Part shown: positions 51,258 through 59,437 of the stretch, in pieces
Layout of the letters: each line of letters begins with the position of its first letter
Numbering within the stretch: position 1 is the first letter of the stretch
From: an uncultured Clostridium sp.
Lineage (GTDB): Bacteria > Bacillota > Clostridia > TANB77 > CAG-508
Assembly: GCA_930980855.1 (NCBI GenBank)
Contig: CAKNIZ010000001.1
Coordinates: 186,615-250,614, forward strand
Length of the DNA stretch: 64,000 nt
Reading direction: 5' to 3'
The notes under the pieces: generated by a model
Told to the model about the DNA's origin: nothing
What the model saw: the letters and a program-made list of their open reading frames with translations, nothing else
The model's database searches: none
Position numbers and translations under genes: made by a program

Positions 51258-53072
51258 ATGTGTGGAATAGTAGGATACATTGGTACTAAGAAAGCTGTAC
51301 CAGTGCTTATTAAAGGATTGCTTTCATTAGAATACAGAGGTTACGACTCTGCCGGTATTTGCGTTTTGAATAAAAATGTTTTAGATGTAGTTAAGGATAA
51401 AGGTCGAGTTAAAAATTTAGAAGATAATCCTAAACTTTCTAATCTAGTTGGTAATATAGGAATTGCTCATACCAGATGGGCAACTCATGGAATACCATCA
51501 AAAGAAAATTCGCATCCACATTTAGACAATACAAAGCAATTTGCTGTAGTTCATAATGGAATTATTGAAAATTATACAGAACTTCGTAATATGTTAGAAA
51601 AAAATGGTTATACTTTCCAATCTCAAACAGATACAGAAGTCATACCAAATTTAATTTCATATTATTATAAAACTGAAAAAGATGTATTAAAAGCTGTTTC
51701 TTTAGCTATAAAAGATTTAAAAGGAAGTTATGCAATAGAAGTTATATCACCTTTATTAACTGATACTATTATAGTTGCAAGAAAAGATAGTCCATTAGTT
51801 ATTGGAATTGGAGATAATGAAAACTATATTGCATCAGATATACCAGCAGTTTTAAATTATACCACAAAATTTTATTTCTTAGATGATAAAGAAATAGCTA
51901 CTATAAAAAAAGACAAAATAACTTTTTATGATAGTACTTTAAAAACTATAACTAAAGATATTAAAGATATTGAATGGGATGCTACAAGTAGTGAAAAAGG
52001 CGTATTTGAAGATTACATGCTTAAGGAGATTTATGAACAACCTCAAGTTGTTATGGAAACAATAGGTTCAAGATTAAAGCCTAATGAAAAATGTTATTTT
52101 GAAGATATTGATATAGATTTAAAAAATATTAATAAAATATACATTGTAGCTTGTGGTACTGCAATGCATGCAGGTTTAGCAACAAAATATACTTTTGAAC
52201 ATTTTTGCAAAATTCCAGTTGAAGTAGATATGGCTTCAGAATTTAGATATAGAAATCCTCTACTTAATGAACATACTTTATGTATATTTATAAGCCAATC
52301 TGGTGAAACTGCAGATACAATAGCTGCTCTAAAACTTGCCAAAGATGCTGGCTGCAAAACTCTTGCTGTTGTAAATGTTATAGGTAGTTCAATAACTAGA
52401 ATTGCTGATTACACAATTTATACACATGCTGGTCCTGAAATCGCAGTTGCTTCAACAAAAGCCTACACTTGCCAAGTAGTTTTATTAAATATTTTAGCCA
52501 TATACTTTGCAGAGTGTTTAGAATACTCTTCTAAAGAATTAGAAGATTTTAAAACTGAAATATTAGAACTTCCAGCAAAACTAAAGTTAATTTTAGATGA
52601 TACTGATACAATACAAGAATTTGCAAAAAAAGTTTATACTCAACCTGATTTATATTTTATAGGAAGAAATACTGATTATGCGGTTTCAATGGAGGGGTCT
52701 TTAAAATTAAAAGAAATCTCTTACATTCATTCAGAAGCATATGCAGCTGGTGAATTAAAACATGGACCAATTGCATTAATTGAAAATGGTGTAACAGTAA
52801 TAGGAATTGCTACAAATCCTAATTTGGTTGAGAAAACAATGAGTAATTTAGAAGAAGTAATTACTAGAGGGGCAAATGTAATGGTTGTAAGCAATCAAAC
52901 TTTGCCTGATATAAAAATAAGTTGTAATATTCAAATACCAGAATGCTCACCAATGCTTTCTCCTATACTTTCTGTTGTTCCACTTCAGCTATTTGCTTAT
53001 TACATTGCTAAAAATAAAAAATTAGATGTTGATAAGCCTAGAAACTTAGCAAAATCTGTTACAGTTGAATAA
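51258..53072 (+). CDS. glmS: Glutamine--fructose-6-phosphate aminotransferase
   Basis: Makes glucosamine-6-phosphate, the first committed step to UDP-GlcNAc for peptidoglycan. The 604 residues start MCGIVGYIG with the nucleophile Cys2 of the glutaminase domain (RWATHGIPSKENSHPH). Two SIS domains follow (CGTAMHAGLATKY; SQSGETADTIAALKLAKDAG; GRNTDYAVSMEGSLKLKEISYIHSEAYAAGELKHGPIAL), ending in PRNLAKSVTVE, the conserved C-tail. Expression is controlled by the ribozyme upstream. GGAGG precedes the start. Confidence 0.97.
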   Translation: MCGIVGYIGTKKAVPVLIKGLLSLEYRGYDSAGICVLNKNVLDVVKDKGRVKNLEDNPKLSNLVGNIGIAHTRWATHGIPSKENSHPHLDNTKQFAVVHNGIIENYTELRNMLEKNGYTFQSQTDTEVIPNLISYYYKTEKDVLKAVSLAIKDLKGSYAIEVISPLLTDTIIVARKDSPLVIGIGDNENYIASDIPAVLNYTTKFYFLDDKEIATIKKDKITFYDSTLKTITKDIKDIEWDATSSEKGVFEDYMLKEIYEQPQVVMETIGSRLKPNEKCYFEDIDIDLKNINKIYIVACGTAMHAGLATKYTFEHFCKIPVEVDMASEFRYRNPLLNEHTLCIFISQSGETADTIAALKLAKDAGCKTLAVVNVIGSSITRIADYTIYTHAGPEIAVASTKAYTCQVVLLNILAIYFAECLEYSSKELEDFKTEILELPAKLKLILDDTDTIQEFAKKVYTQPDLYFIGRNTDYAVSMEGSLKLKEISYIHSEAYAAGELKHGPIALIENGVTVIGIATNPNLVEKTMSNLEEVITRGANVMVVSNQTLPDIKISCNIQIPECSPMLSPILSVVPLQLFAYYIAKNKKLDVDKPRNLAKSVTVE

Positions 53073-53131
53073 ATAAAATTTTAACTTATAAACAAAACGA
53101 TTTTGTAACTATAAGTTAGTGTTCAAACACT

Positions 53132-53280
53132 TTATTTACAACAGTTATGAGATACTTTAAAATTGTATATTCAAAGATTTTTTGTTTCTTGCTGTCGGAC
53201 GTAAAGTCCTCCAAACTGCGCGAAACTGCAAAATCTTGAATATACAATATTTAAGTTCTATAATGAGTTGTGAATTGAAA
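53132..53280. repeat. Palindromic element, short form (copy 10, inverted orientation)
   Basis: Inner part 53162-53248 is the reverse complement of copies 2, 8 and 9, with the same GGAC/GTCC core. Outer arms are diverged. A further perfect 15-bp inverted repeat (AAAACGATTTTGTAA at 53094-53108, complement at 53311-53325) frames it. Confidence 0.83.
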
Positions 53281-53329
53281 TACGTTTAGAGCGTATCGAC
53301 ACACAAAGAATTACAAAATCGTTTTTATT

Positions 53330-54136
53330 TTATGGTCTAACATTTGATTTATAATTTAATATATTACTTACTGTTTCAGGTCTTACAGGAGCCATTAATA
53401 CTTTTCCTGTTCCTCTATAAACATTTACAAATCCTTCTCCTGCAACTGCTGAACCGATCAAACTTCTTGTTGATTTTTCAACAGTAAAATTCAAAGCGCC
53501 AGACCAAGCAATTGCCATATTTCCATCAATCTTTATCTGATCATTATCTAATTCTACTTCAATTAATTCTTCTCTAGGAACTGGACTTTCTAATACTACT
53601 AATCCTCTTCCATCTAGTCTTAGGTTAAATAATCCTTCTCCTCCTAAAACTGCTGAAGAAATGTTTGACCTCATTGCAACATTTGTATTTATATTACCGT
53701 CACATGCTAAAAACATACCATCTTCAAGTACCATACCATTATTCCATGAACCAACATCTTCAATTAATATGTAATTATATGTAGGTTCTAAAGCCAAAAG
53801 CCCTGTTCCAAAGTATTTAGGCTTTGCAGCTGATTCTTTAGTTACACTTCCTTTAATAGCTTTTCCTAGAAAGTCTCCTACCCCTTTTACATCTGTTTTG
53901 CTTTCTATATTTCCAACTAGCCATTGCATAGCACCTGCACTAGTCACAAATTCGCTATTATTTAATTCTATTAAAACTTGTCTTCTTCTTACATTCATTT
54001 TTGCTGCATAATATTCATTAATTGCAGTAAGCTTATTTACACTTACATCCCTTTGAAATTCTATTACTGAGATATTATCTCTTTTTTCAATTGTTCTTAC
54101 ATCATCATTTTCAAATAAATTTTTAATTGATACCAT
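53330..54136 (-). CDS. AIM24-family protein
   Basis: 268 residues of the AIM24/TIGR00266-like family, predicted beta-rich (double-stranded beta helix) and cytoplasmic. Recognisable blocks are EFVTSAGAMQWLVGNIE, KPKYFGTGLLALEPTYNYILIE, GEGLFNLRLDGRGLVVLESP and GEGFVNVYRGTGKVLMAPV. The family is widespread in bacteria and includes a fungal mitochondrial protein, yet no molecular role is established in bacteria. A frame extension of ten codons is rejected because GGAGG lies directly before ATG 54136. Convergent with glmS. Confidence 0.82.
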   Translation of the reverse strand: MVSIKNLFENDDVRTIEKRDNISVIEFQRDVSVNKLTAINEYYAAKMNVRRRQVLIELNNSEFVTSAGAMQWLVGNIESKTDVKGVGDFLGKAIKGSVTKESAAKPKYFGTGLLALEPTYNYILIEDVGSWNNGMVLEDGMFLACDGNINTNVAMRSNISSAVLGGEGLFNLRLDGRGLVVLESPVPREELIEVELDNDQIKIDGNMAIAWSGALNFTVEKSTRSLIGSAVAGEGFVNVYRGTGKVLMAPVRPETVSNILNYKSNVRP

Positions 54137-54191
54137 ATATTTTCCTCCATTTCTGGAATTATACATTAGTTATTTTATTATTGTCAATGAT

Positions 54192-54461
54192 TTAGCCTAT
54201 TCCACAAAAGATCTTTAATAGTACTAGTAATACTGCCCCTGGTATTCCTAATATTCCAACAATTACAGCAGAAATTACATTAAGTCCTATATGAAAGCCA
54301 AAAGAAGTTCCTACTATATTTATAATCCAAATTAATACTCCTCCTAAAATTGAATGAAGTATTAATGCTGTAATTTTTTTCATTGGAAGCAATAAGACTT
54401 TTCCAAATATCAATAAAAATATTATACATGTAATAAAAGAAACTATAAAAGTAACATCCAT
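54192..54461 (-). CDS. bofA: BofA-family sporulation protein
   Basis: About 90 residues with two or three membrane helices. In Bacillus BofA inhibits the SpoIVFB protease and so delays pro-sigma-K processing until the forespore signals. The conserved part is LILHSILGGVLIWIINIVG and GLNVISAVIVGILGIPGAVLLVLL, with the GIPG turn typical of the family. Four consecutive start-like codons (GTG-ATG-ATG-ATG) lie at the beginning; AGGTG is best placed for the last one. It follows the yaaL-like gene, the same pair seen in Bacillus. Confidence 0.85.
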   Translation of the reverse strand: MDVTFIVSFITCIIFLLIFGKVLLLPMKKITALILHSILGGVLIWIINIVGTSFGFHIGLNVISAVIVGILGIPGAVLLVLLKIFCGIG

Positions 54462-54500
54462 CATCATCACCTAATCAAATGTATGATGGACAAATTAAAA

Positions 54501-54749
54501 TTATGCCAATTTTTCTACTTCAATTCCTTTTTCCTTTGCAAGCTTTATTAAACTATCTAATTGAGCTTGCATAGATTTAATTTTATATACATAATAGTCT
54601 ATAAGCTCATTTGTGTTTGCGAACTCAAAATTTTTATTTGCATTTGTAAGTTCTGCTTTTGTATGAAAAATATTTCTTAAAATATCTTTCTTCTCTTCCT
54701 CCTCTGTAATTTCAATCAAAACTTTATCCTTTAAAAATCTTTCCTCCAT
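54501..54749 (-). CDS. YaaL-like protein (DUF2508)
   Basis: 82-residue helical protein of the DUF2508/YaaL family: ILRNIFHTKAELTNANKNFEFANTNELIDYYVYKIKSMQAQLDSLIKLAKEKGI matches the family's pattern of a two-helix bundle with the LIDYY-Y-IK motif (positions about 25-78). In Bacillus yaaL lies between recR and bofA; here bofA follows and recR is absent. Role unknown, probably sporulation-linked by context. Confidence 0.78.
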   Translation of the reverse strand: MEERFLKDKVLIEITEEEEKKDILRNIFHTKAELTNANKNFEFANTNELIDYYVYKIKSMQAQLDSLIKLAKEKGIEVEKLA

Positions 54750-54820
54750 AAATCCTCCTTTTCCCTCTTTCTATTATATTCAGTAGAATTTCCAAATATG
54801 CAAAAAAATCCCAAAAAATA

Positions 54821-54849
54821 TTGTAAAAATGTATATTTGATGATAAAAT
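54821..54849 (+). promoter_or_regulatory. Promoter of serS
   Basis: TTGTAA and TAAAAT with a 17-bp spacer, about 40 bases before the start codon. Confidence 0.6.
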
Positions 54850-54889
54850 AGTTACATAATATAAAAAATAATTAAGTGAAGGTGTTATA

Positions 54890-56170
54890 ATGATAGACAT
54901 TAAATTTTTAAGAGAAAATCCTGATATAGTAAAGGAAAATATAAAGAAAAAATTTCAAGATTACAAATTACCACTTGTAGATGAAGTAATTGAATTTGAT
55001 AAGAAATTTAGAGAATCAACTTTAAAAGGCGACGAACTTAGAAGTCAGCGTAATTCTTTAAGTAGCCAAATTGGTATGCTTATGAAAAATGGAAAAAAAG
55101 ATGAAGCTGAAAACATAAAAAAACAAGTTCAAGAGATTAATAAAAAACTAGAAGAAAATGAAAAATTGGAAGCTGAATATTCTAATGAAATCAAAGAAAG
55201 AATGATGAAAATTCCTAACATCATTGATGACAGTGTTCCAATTGGAGAAGATGATTCTCATAATGTCGAGATAGAGAAATTTGGTAAGCCAATTGTTCCA
55301 GATTATGAAATTCCATATCATACAGATATTATGGAAAGATTAAGCGGAATAGATTTAGATGCTGCTCGTAGAGTTGCTGGAAATGGATTTTATTATTTAA
55401 TGGGCAACATTGCTAGACTTCATTCAGCAGTAATCACATATGCTAGAGATTTTATGATAAATAAAGGATTCACATATTGCATTCCTCCATTTATGATACA
55501 TGGAGATGTTGTAAATGGTGTTATGTCATTTGAAGAAATGGATGCAATGATGTACAAAATAGAAGGAGAAGACTTATATTTAATTGGAACTAGTGAGCAT
55601 TCTATGATTGGAAAATTCAAAGGTCAAATATTAGATAAAAAAAATATTCCATATACAATGACCTCATATTCTCCATGCTTTAGAAAAGAAAAAGGCGCAC
55701 ATGGAATAGAAGAACGTGGAATTTATCGTATACATCAATTTGAAAAACAAGAAATGATAGTTGTTTGTGAACCCGAAGATAGTTGGAATTGGTATGACAA
55801 ATTATGGTCATATACTGTGGAACTATTTAGAAGTATGGATATACCTGTAAGAACTTTAGAATGTTGTAGTGGTGACTTAGCTGATCTAAAAGCTAAATCT
55901 TGTGACGTAGAAGCTTGGAGTCCTAGACAAAAAAAATATTTTGAAGTAGGAAGCTGTTCAAATCTAACAGACGCTCAAGCTAGGCGTTTAGGAATTCGTA
56001 TAAAAGGCGAAAAAGGCAACTATTTTGCTCATACTTTAAACAATACTGTAGTTGCACCACCAAGAATGTTAATTGCTTTATTAGAAAACCATTATAATCC
56101 TGATGGAAGTGTAGATATTCCTGAAGTTTTGTGGCCTTATATGGGTGGAATAAAAAAATTGGAGAAATAA
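54890..56170 (+). CDS. serS: Serine--tRNA ligase
   Basis: Class II synthetase that charges tRNA-Ser (and tRNA-Sec where present). The 426 residues begin MIDIKFLRENPDIVKENI, followed by the long antiparallel coiled coil that grips the tRNA (about 30-105). Catalytic motifs are SYSPCFRKEKGAHGIEERGIYRIHQFEKQEM (motif 2, residues about 258-288), EVGSCSNLTDAQARRLGIR and NNTVVAPPRMLIALLENH (motif 3). No T-box leader is visible. A REP hairpin begins at its stop codon. Confidence 0.97.
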   Translation: MIDIKFLRENPDIVKENIKKKFQDYKLPLVDEVIEFDKKFRESTLKGDELRSQRNSLSSQIGMLMKNGKKDEAENIKKQVQEINKKLEENEKLEAEYSNEIKERMMKIPNIIDDSVPIGEDDSHNVEIEKFGKPIVPDYEIPYHTDIMERLSGIDLDAARRVAGNGFYYLMGNIARLHSAVITYARDFMINKGFTYCIPPFMIHGDVVNGVMSFEEMDAMMYKIEGEDLYLIGTSEHSMIGKFKGQILDKKNIPYTMTSYSPCFRKEKGAHGIEERGIYRIHQFEKQEMIVVCEPEDSWNWYDKLWSYTVELFRSMDIPVRTLECCSGDLADLKAKSCDVEAWSPRQKKYFEVGSCSNLTDAQARRLGIRIKGEKGNYFAHTLNNTVVAPPRMLIALLENHYNPDGSVDIPEVLWPYMGGIKKLEK

Positions 56171-56229
56171 TTTTTAATTAGGGACGGTCCTTTTTTGAAA
56201 AAATTTTTGTTTAAAGACCGTCCCTAATT
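56169..56229. repeat. GGGACGGTCC REP hairpin between serS and engB
   Basis: AATTAGGGACGGTC (left arm) pairs with GACCGTCCCTAATT (right arm) around an A/T-rich middle. The first 22 bases (56169-56190) are identical, in reverse complement, to 61916-61937 beside the RAYT gene. It overlaps the serS stop codon. Confidence 0.85.
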
Positions 56230-56246
56230 GAATGAAAGGACTTATT

Positions 56247-56828
56247 ATGATAATAAAAAACGCTGAATTTGTAATTTCTGCTACATCCCCTAAACAATAT
56301 CCAAATGATAATTTACCTCAAATAGTACTGGTAGGAAAGTCTAATGTTGGTAAATCATCTTTTATTAATACAATGCTTAATAGAAAAAAATTAGCTAGGA
56401 CTAGCAGTGAACCGGGAAAAACTAGACAAATTAATTTTTATAGTGTTAATAACGATTTTTATTTTGTTGACCTTCCTGGTTATGGTTTTAGCAAAATGTC
56501 TAAAGCTCAGCAAGTAGAAGTTGGCAATTTTATTGAGGAATATTTATCTAAATCTAAAAACATTTCTTTAATTGTATTTCTAATAGACATTAGACATGCA
56601 CCTACTGAAAATGATAGATTAATGTACAATTATATTATTAGTCAAAATATTCCGTGTATTATTATTACTAATAAAGCTGATAAAATTGCTATAACTAAAG
56701 TTGATAAAGCTTGTGAAGATTTACAAAATTCTTTAAATCCATTACATGATTTAGTATTTCTACCTTTCTCTTCTGAAAGAAAGATCTATACTGAAAAAGT
56801 TTGGGAAGAAATTGAAAAAAGATTGTAA
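56247..56828 (+). CDS. engB: Ribosome biogenesis GTPase EngB/YsxC
   Basis: GTPase needed for 50S subunit assembly. The 193 residues show the EngB core: G1 GKSNVGKSSFINTML, G2 ARTSSEPGKTRQINFY, G3 DLPGYGFSKMS, G4 TNKADK, with PFSSERK near the end. An ATG five codons earlier contains the AAAGGA site, so ATG 56247 is preferred. It is downstream of serS on the same strand with the REP hairpin between. Confidence 0.95.
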   Translation: MIIKNAEFVISATSPKQYPNDNLPQIVLVGKSNVGKSSFINTMLNRKKLARTSSEPGKTRQINFYSVNNDFYFVDLPGYGFSKMSKAQQVEVGNFIEEYLSKSKNISLIVFLIDIRHAPTENDRLMYNYIISQNIPCIIITNKADKIAITKVDKACEDLQNSLNPLHDLVFLPFSSERKIYTEKVWEEIEKRL

Positions 56829-56860
56829 AATTTTATAAAAATTAATATATTAATAATAAT

Positions 56861-56965
56861 AAAATGATATATTTTAAATTCTTTGTTCCTTACTGTCGCT
56901 AATAAAATTCAAAGAATTTTATAGCTCCAAACTGCGCGGAACTTCAAAATTTAAATATACCATTT
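56861..56965. repeat. Palindromic element, intermediate form (copy 11, inverted orientation)
   Basis: 105 bp with imperfect ends (AAAATG-TATATTTTAAATT and complement). Read on the minus strand its core starts GTTCCGCGCAGTTTGGAGC like the short form but carries the AAAATTC/GAATTTT hairpin of the long form. Lies between the convergent engB and dapB genes. Confidence 0.75.
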
Positions 56966-56989
56966 TTATATTTCTTTAATTAAATAAAA

Positions 56990-57736
56990 TTATATAATAT
57001 TTTCCATTGTATAATATCCAGGCTTTTGTCTTACTAGAAATTCTGCACCTTTTAGTGCACCTTCTGCAAATACTCCTCTTGAATATGCCCTATGAGTTAT
57101 TTCAAATGTTTCATTTTCTCCAAAGAAACTAACTGTGTGCTCTCCTACTATATTTCCTCCTCTAATAGATGAAAATCCGATTTGATTTTTGTTTCTCTTT
57201 TCTCTTTTTGCAAATCTATTAAATTCATATTCTTTGCTATTACCTAATGCTTCATTTATACTACCTGCAAGAGCTAAAGCAGTTCCACTAGGAGCATCTA
57301 TTTTTCTATTATGATGAGTTTCTATTATTTCAATATCAGTATCTGATAACATTTTTGCAACTTCTGCAACAATTTTTTTCATTAAATTTATATCATATGA
57401 CATATTAGCTGATTGAAATATTGGTATTTCTTTGCTACATTCTTTTATATACTCATTTTCTTCTTTTGAAAGTCCCGTAGTAGCTATTACTATTGGAATT
57501 TTTTGCTCCATAGCATATTTTAAAATATTCATTGTAGCCTTAGGTACTGAAAAATCTATTATCGCATCTGGCTTTTCTCTAATATCTTCCAGTTTACTAT
57601 ATACTGGAAAAATATATTTTCCGTTATCAGCCATATCTACACCACATAGTACTTCAAACTTTTCATTATTATTTATTGCATTTACTACTTCTTGTCCCAT
57701 TTTTCCATTGCAACCATTTACCAATATTTTTATCAT
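56990..57736 (-). CDS. dapB: 4-hydroxy-tetrahydrodipicolinate reductase
   Basis: NAD(P)H-dependent step of the lysine/diaminopimelate pathway; its product also feeds dipicolinate for spores. The 248 residues have the Rossmann loop ILVNGCNGKMGQEV (4-17), ATTGLSKEE, the signature ETHHNRKIDAPSGTALALA (about 151-169) and EITHRAYSRGVFAEGAL. Length is slightly short but complete. The upstream HD gene ends 12 bases before it. Confidence 0.95.
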   Translation of the reverse strand: MIKILVNGCNGKMGQEVVNAINNNEKFEVLCGVDMADNGKYIFPVYSKLEDIREKPDAIIDFSVPKATMNILKYAMEQKIPIVIATTGLSKEENEYIKECSKEIPIFQSANMSYDINLMKKIVAEVAKMLSDTDIEIIETHHNRKIDAPSGTALALAGSINEALGNSKEYEFNRFAKREKRNKNQIGFSSIRGGNIVGEHTVSFFGENETFEITHRAYSRGVFAEGALKGAEFLVRQKPGYYTMENII

Positions 57737-57748
57737 AAAACTCTCCTT

Positions 57749-58303
57749 CTATATAATTTTGCCTAGGAATATCAAGCATAGAAATATGTACGCGTATCTA
57801 TATAGTCTTTTTGCTTCCATTTGCTTTTTATAATATCCAATCGACTCTTGAATAGCACTATATTTATCCACAAATGTTATTAAATAACTTTCTTTATATT
57901 TAGGTAAAGAAAATGTAACTGGCCACATATGTTTCAATATTATATCTTTTTCTTTTTTATTTAGTTCAAAAGTCTCTTCTGCATTCTTTAATGCTATTTT
58001 TGGATGAACAAATGCATGATATCCTTCTAAATTTAATTTTTTCTTACTTTCTCTCCAGTCATATAAGAATAAGTCATGTAGCATTGCTGCTCTTGCCATT
58101 GATTTATAATCCCATTTTAGTAATTTGCATATTTTATAACTAATATATGATACATTTAGACAATGCTCAAATGTTGATATATCATAATGTTGTCTATAAT
58201 TTTCCATTTCCTTTACTTTGTCATTATTGATTAGTTCATTTATAATATCTATAAATTCAGTATCTTGTAATGCTTTTGTTACTGTTTTTAATCTTTCATT
58301 CAT
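57749..58303 (-). CDS. HD-domain phosphohydrolase
   Basis: 184 residues of the HD superfamily. Metal ligands are seen in STFEHCLNVSYISYKI, MLHDLFLYDW (the HD pair), HAFVHPKIALKNA and a later FVDKYSAIQES; all four histidine/aspartate positions are intact. Close relatives in Clostridia are annotated as general HD proteins of unknown substrate, and RelA-like or RNA functions cannot be claimed. A GTG in the ribosome binding site opens the frame three codons earlier; ATG 58303 is preferred. It precedes dapB. Confidence 0.82.
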   Translation of the reverse strand: MNERLKTVTKALQDTEFIDIINELINNDKVKEMENYRQHYDISTFEHCLNVSYISYKICKLLKWDYKSMARAAMLHDLFLYDWRESKKKLNLEGYHAFVHPKIALKNAEETFELNKKEKDIILKHMWPVTFSLPKYKESYLITFVDKYSAIQESIGYYKKQMEAKRLYRYAYIFLCLIFLGKII

Positions 58304-58444
58304 AATTTTCACTCCGATTAAATTTTCCCCTTATTAATATTATATGACGCCTTTTCTATTAATGTCAATAATTACTGACCAATTAATAGAATCTTAAGAT
58401 TTCAACATTTTTTGCTTTATATATAGATTTTATTTTTCATATTA

Positions 58445-58534
58445 AAAATTGCATATTTAAATTTTGCAGTTCCACGCAGCTTGGAGAACTTGTTTCGACA
58501 ACAAGGAAAAAATAAATTTAAAATATGCAATTTT
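58445..58534. repeat. Palindromic element, diverged short form (copy 12)
   Basis: About 90 bp with ends AAAATTGCATATTTAAATTT-like and complement. The core GTTCCACGCAGCTTGGAG carries a different side hairpin, CTTGTT/AACAAG. Lies between the HD and DUF951 genes. Confidence 0.7.
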
Positions 58535-58556
58535 ATATAAACTATATATTAAAGAA

Positions 58557-58739
58557 TTATTGTATATCTATTTTTTTAACAATTGCTTTTAACGCTTTTT
58601 CTCTAGGTAAAATCACAACTCTTCCACATTTCAAGCATTTTAGCTTATAGTCCACTCCTACTCTCACTATCTCCCATTCTTTATTCCCGCATGGGTGAGC
58701 TTTTTTGGTTCTAACTAAGTCTCCTAAATTGTATTCCAT
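58557..58739 (-). CDS. DUF951 family protein
   Basis: 60 residues with the family pattern LGDLVRTKKAHPCGNKEWEIVRVG and KLKCLKCGRVVILPREK. The HPCG and CLKCG cysteines form a likely zinc knuckle. The family is a conserved small protein, sometimes found beside ychF or spo0J in Bacillus relatives, with no known role. An earlier GTG lies in the ribosome binding site, so the later ATG is taken. It starts ten bases after the unknown 224-residue gene. Confidence 0.85.
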   Translation of the reverse strand: MEYNLGDLVRTKKAHPCGNKEWEIVRVGVDYKLKCLKCGRVVILPREKALKAIVKKIDIQ

Positions 58740-58748
58740 ATTCATCAC

Positions 58749-59423
58749 CTATTTTTCTATACTATATTTTCTAGATATGCCAATATAACTTTTTAGTTCT
58801 TCTTTCTCTTCATCAGACAAACTATCATCTTTTATTTTGCCATCCACTAATCTTCTTGCTCTAATAATTCTTTGTCCTAGTGGAAAATCATGTTCATAAC
58901 CCATTTCCTTTAATAAATCTCGAGTGTGACTTGATATAAAAGAGTCATAATATAATTGTCCTAAAGTTATAGCTTTTCCGTTAGTTCTTAATACTAAATC
59001 CTTTATACTTTCTGCTTTCGCGGTAAAATCTGGTGAAATAATCCTTAAAACCTGCAAAAGCTCTTTATTAGCAGATTTCTTTCTTTCAAAAAGTTTTTGT
59101 AATTTTACCATCTCTTCATCAGAAACTTTATATCCACTATTATTGCCTTTTAAAATTTTTGATATTTCATTTATCTTTCTTCCTATTGGATAGTCTAATT
59201 TCAAATTTGGATATTTAATACTCATCTGCCTACAGGTAAATTCGTCTGGCCACACATCACTTAAAACAGTCCATCTTTGATCATTTCTGCCTCCTTTTTT
59301 CTGTTTTACTCTAGAAATGTCTATACCTTCTTTTTTTAGTATTTCTGCTATTTGTAAAAATTCTTGTACTGCTGATAAAGGTTTAATATCTACTTTCAAA
59401 CTATTAAAAAAAGCGTTATCCAT
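58749..59423 (-). CDS. Unknown protein with two helicase-associated-like repeats
   Basis: I cannot name this 224-residue protein. Two segments share a pattern: YPIGRKINEISKILKG with SDEEMVKLQKLF (about 78-112), and FPLGQRIIRARRLVDG with SDEEKEELKSYIG (about 180-215). This P-(I/L)-G-x-(K/R)-I-x-x-x-(R/S)-x(n)-SDEE-x(3)-L arrangement resembles the helicase-associated (HA) domain, a small helical nucleic-acid-binding repeat, though here no helicase is attached. The rest is helical and basic. It lies directly between gltX and DUF951, suggesting translation or RNA association, which is only inference. Confidence 0.6.
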   Translation of the reverse strand: MDNAFFNSLKVDIKPLSAVQEFLQIAEILKKEGIDISRVKQKKGGRNDQRWTVLSDVWPDEFTCRQMSIKYPNLKLDYPIGRKINEISKILKGNNSGYKVSDEEMVKLQKLFERKKSANKELLQVLRIISPDFTAKAESIKDLVLRTNGKAITLGQLYYDSFISSHTRDLLKEMGYEHDFPLGQRIIRARRLVDGKIKDDSLSDEEKEELKSYIGISRKYSIEK

Positions 59424-59437
59424 TTTTATTTTCCTTT

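Noticed and set aside
3345-58534. CRISPR array
   Set aside because: The repeats are single, kilobases apart, palindromic over their whole length and not separated by uniform spacers; no cas genes are present.
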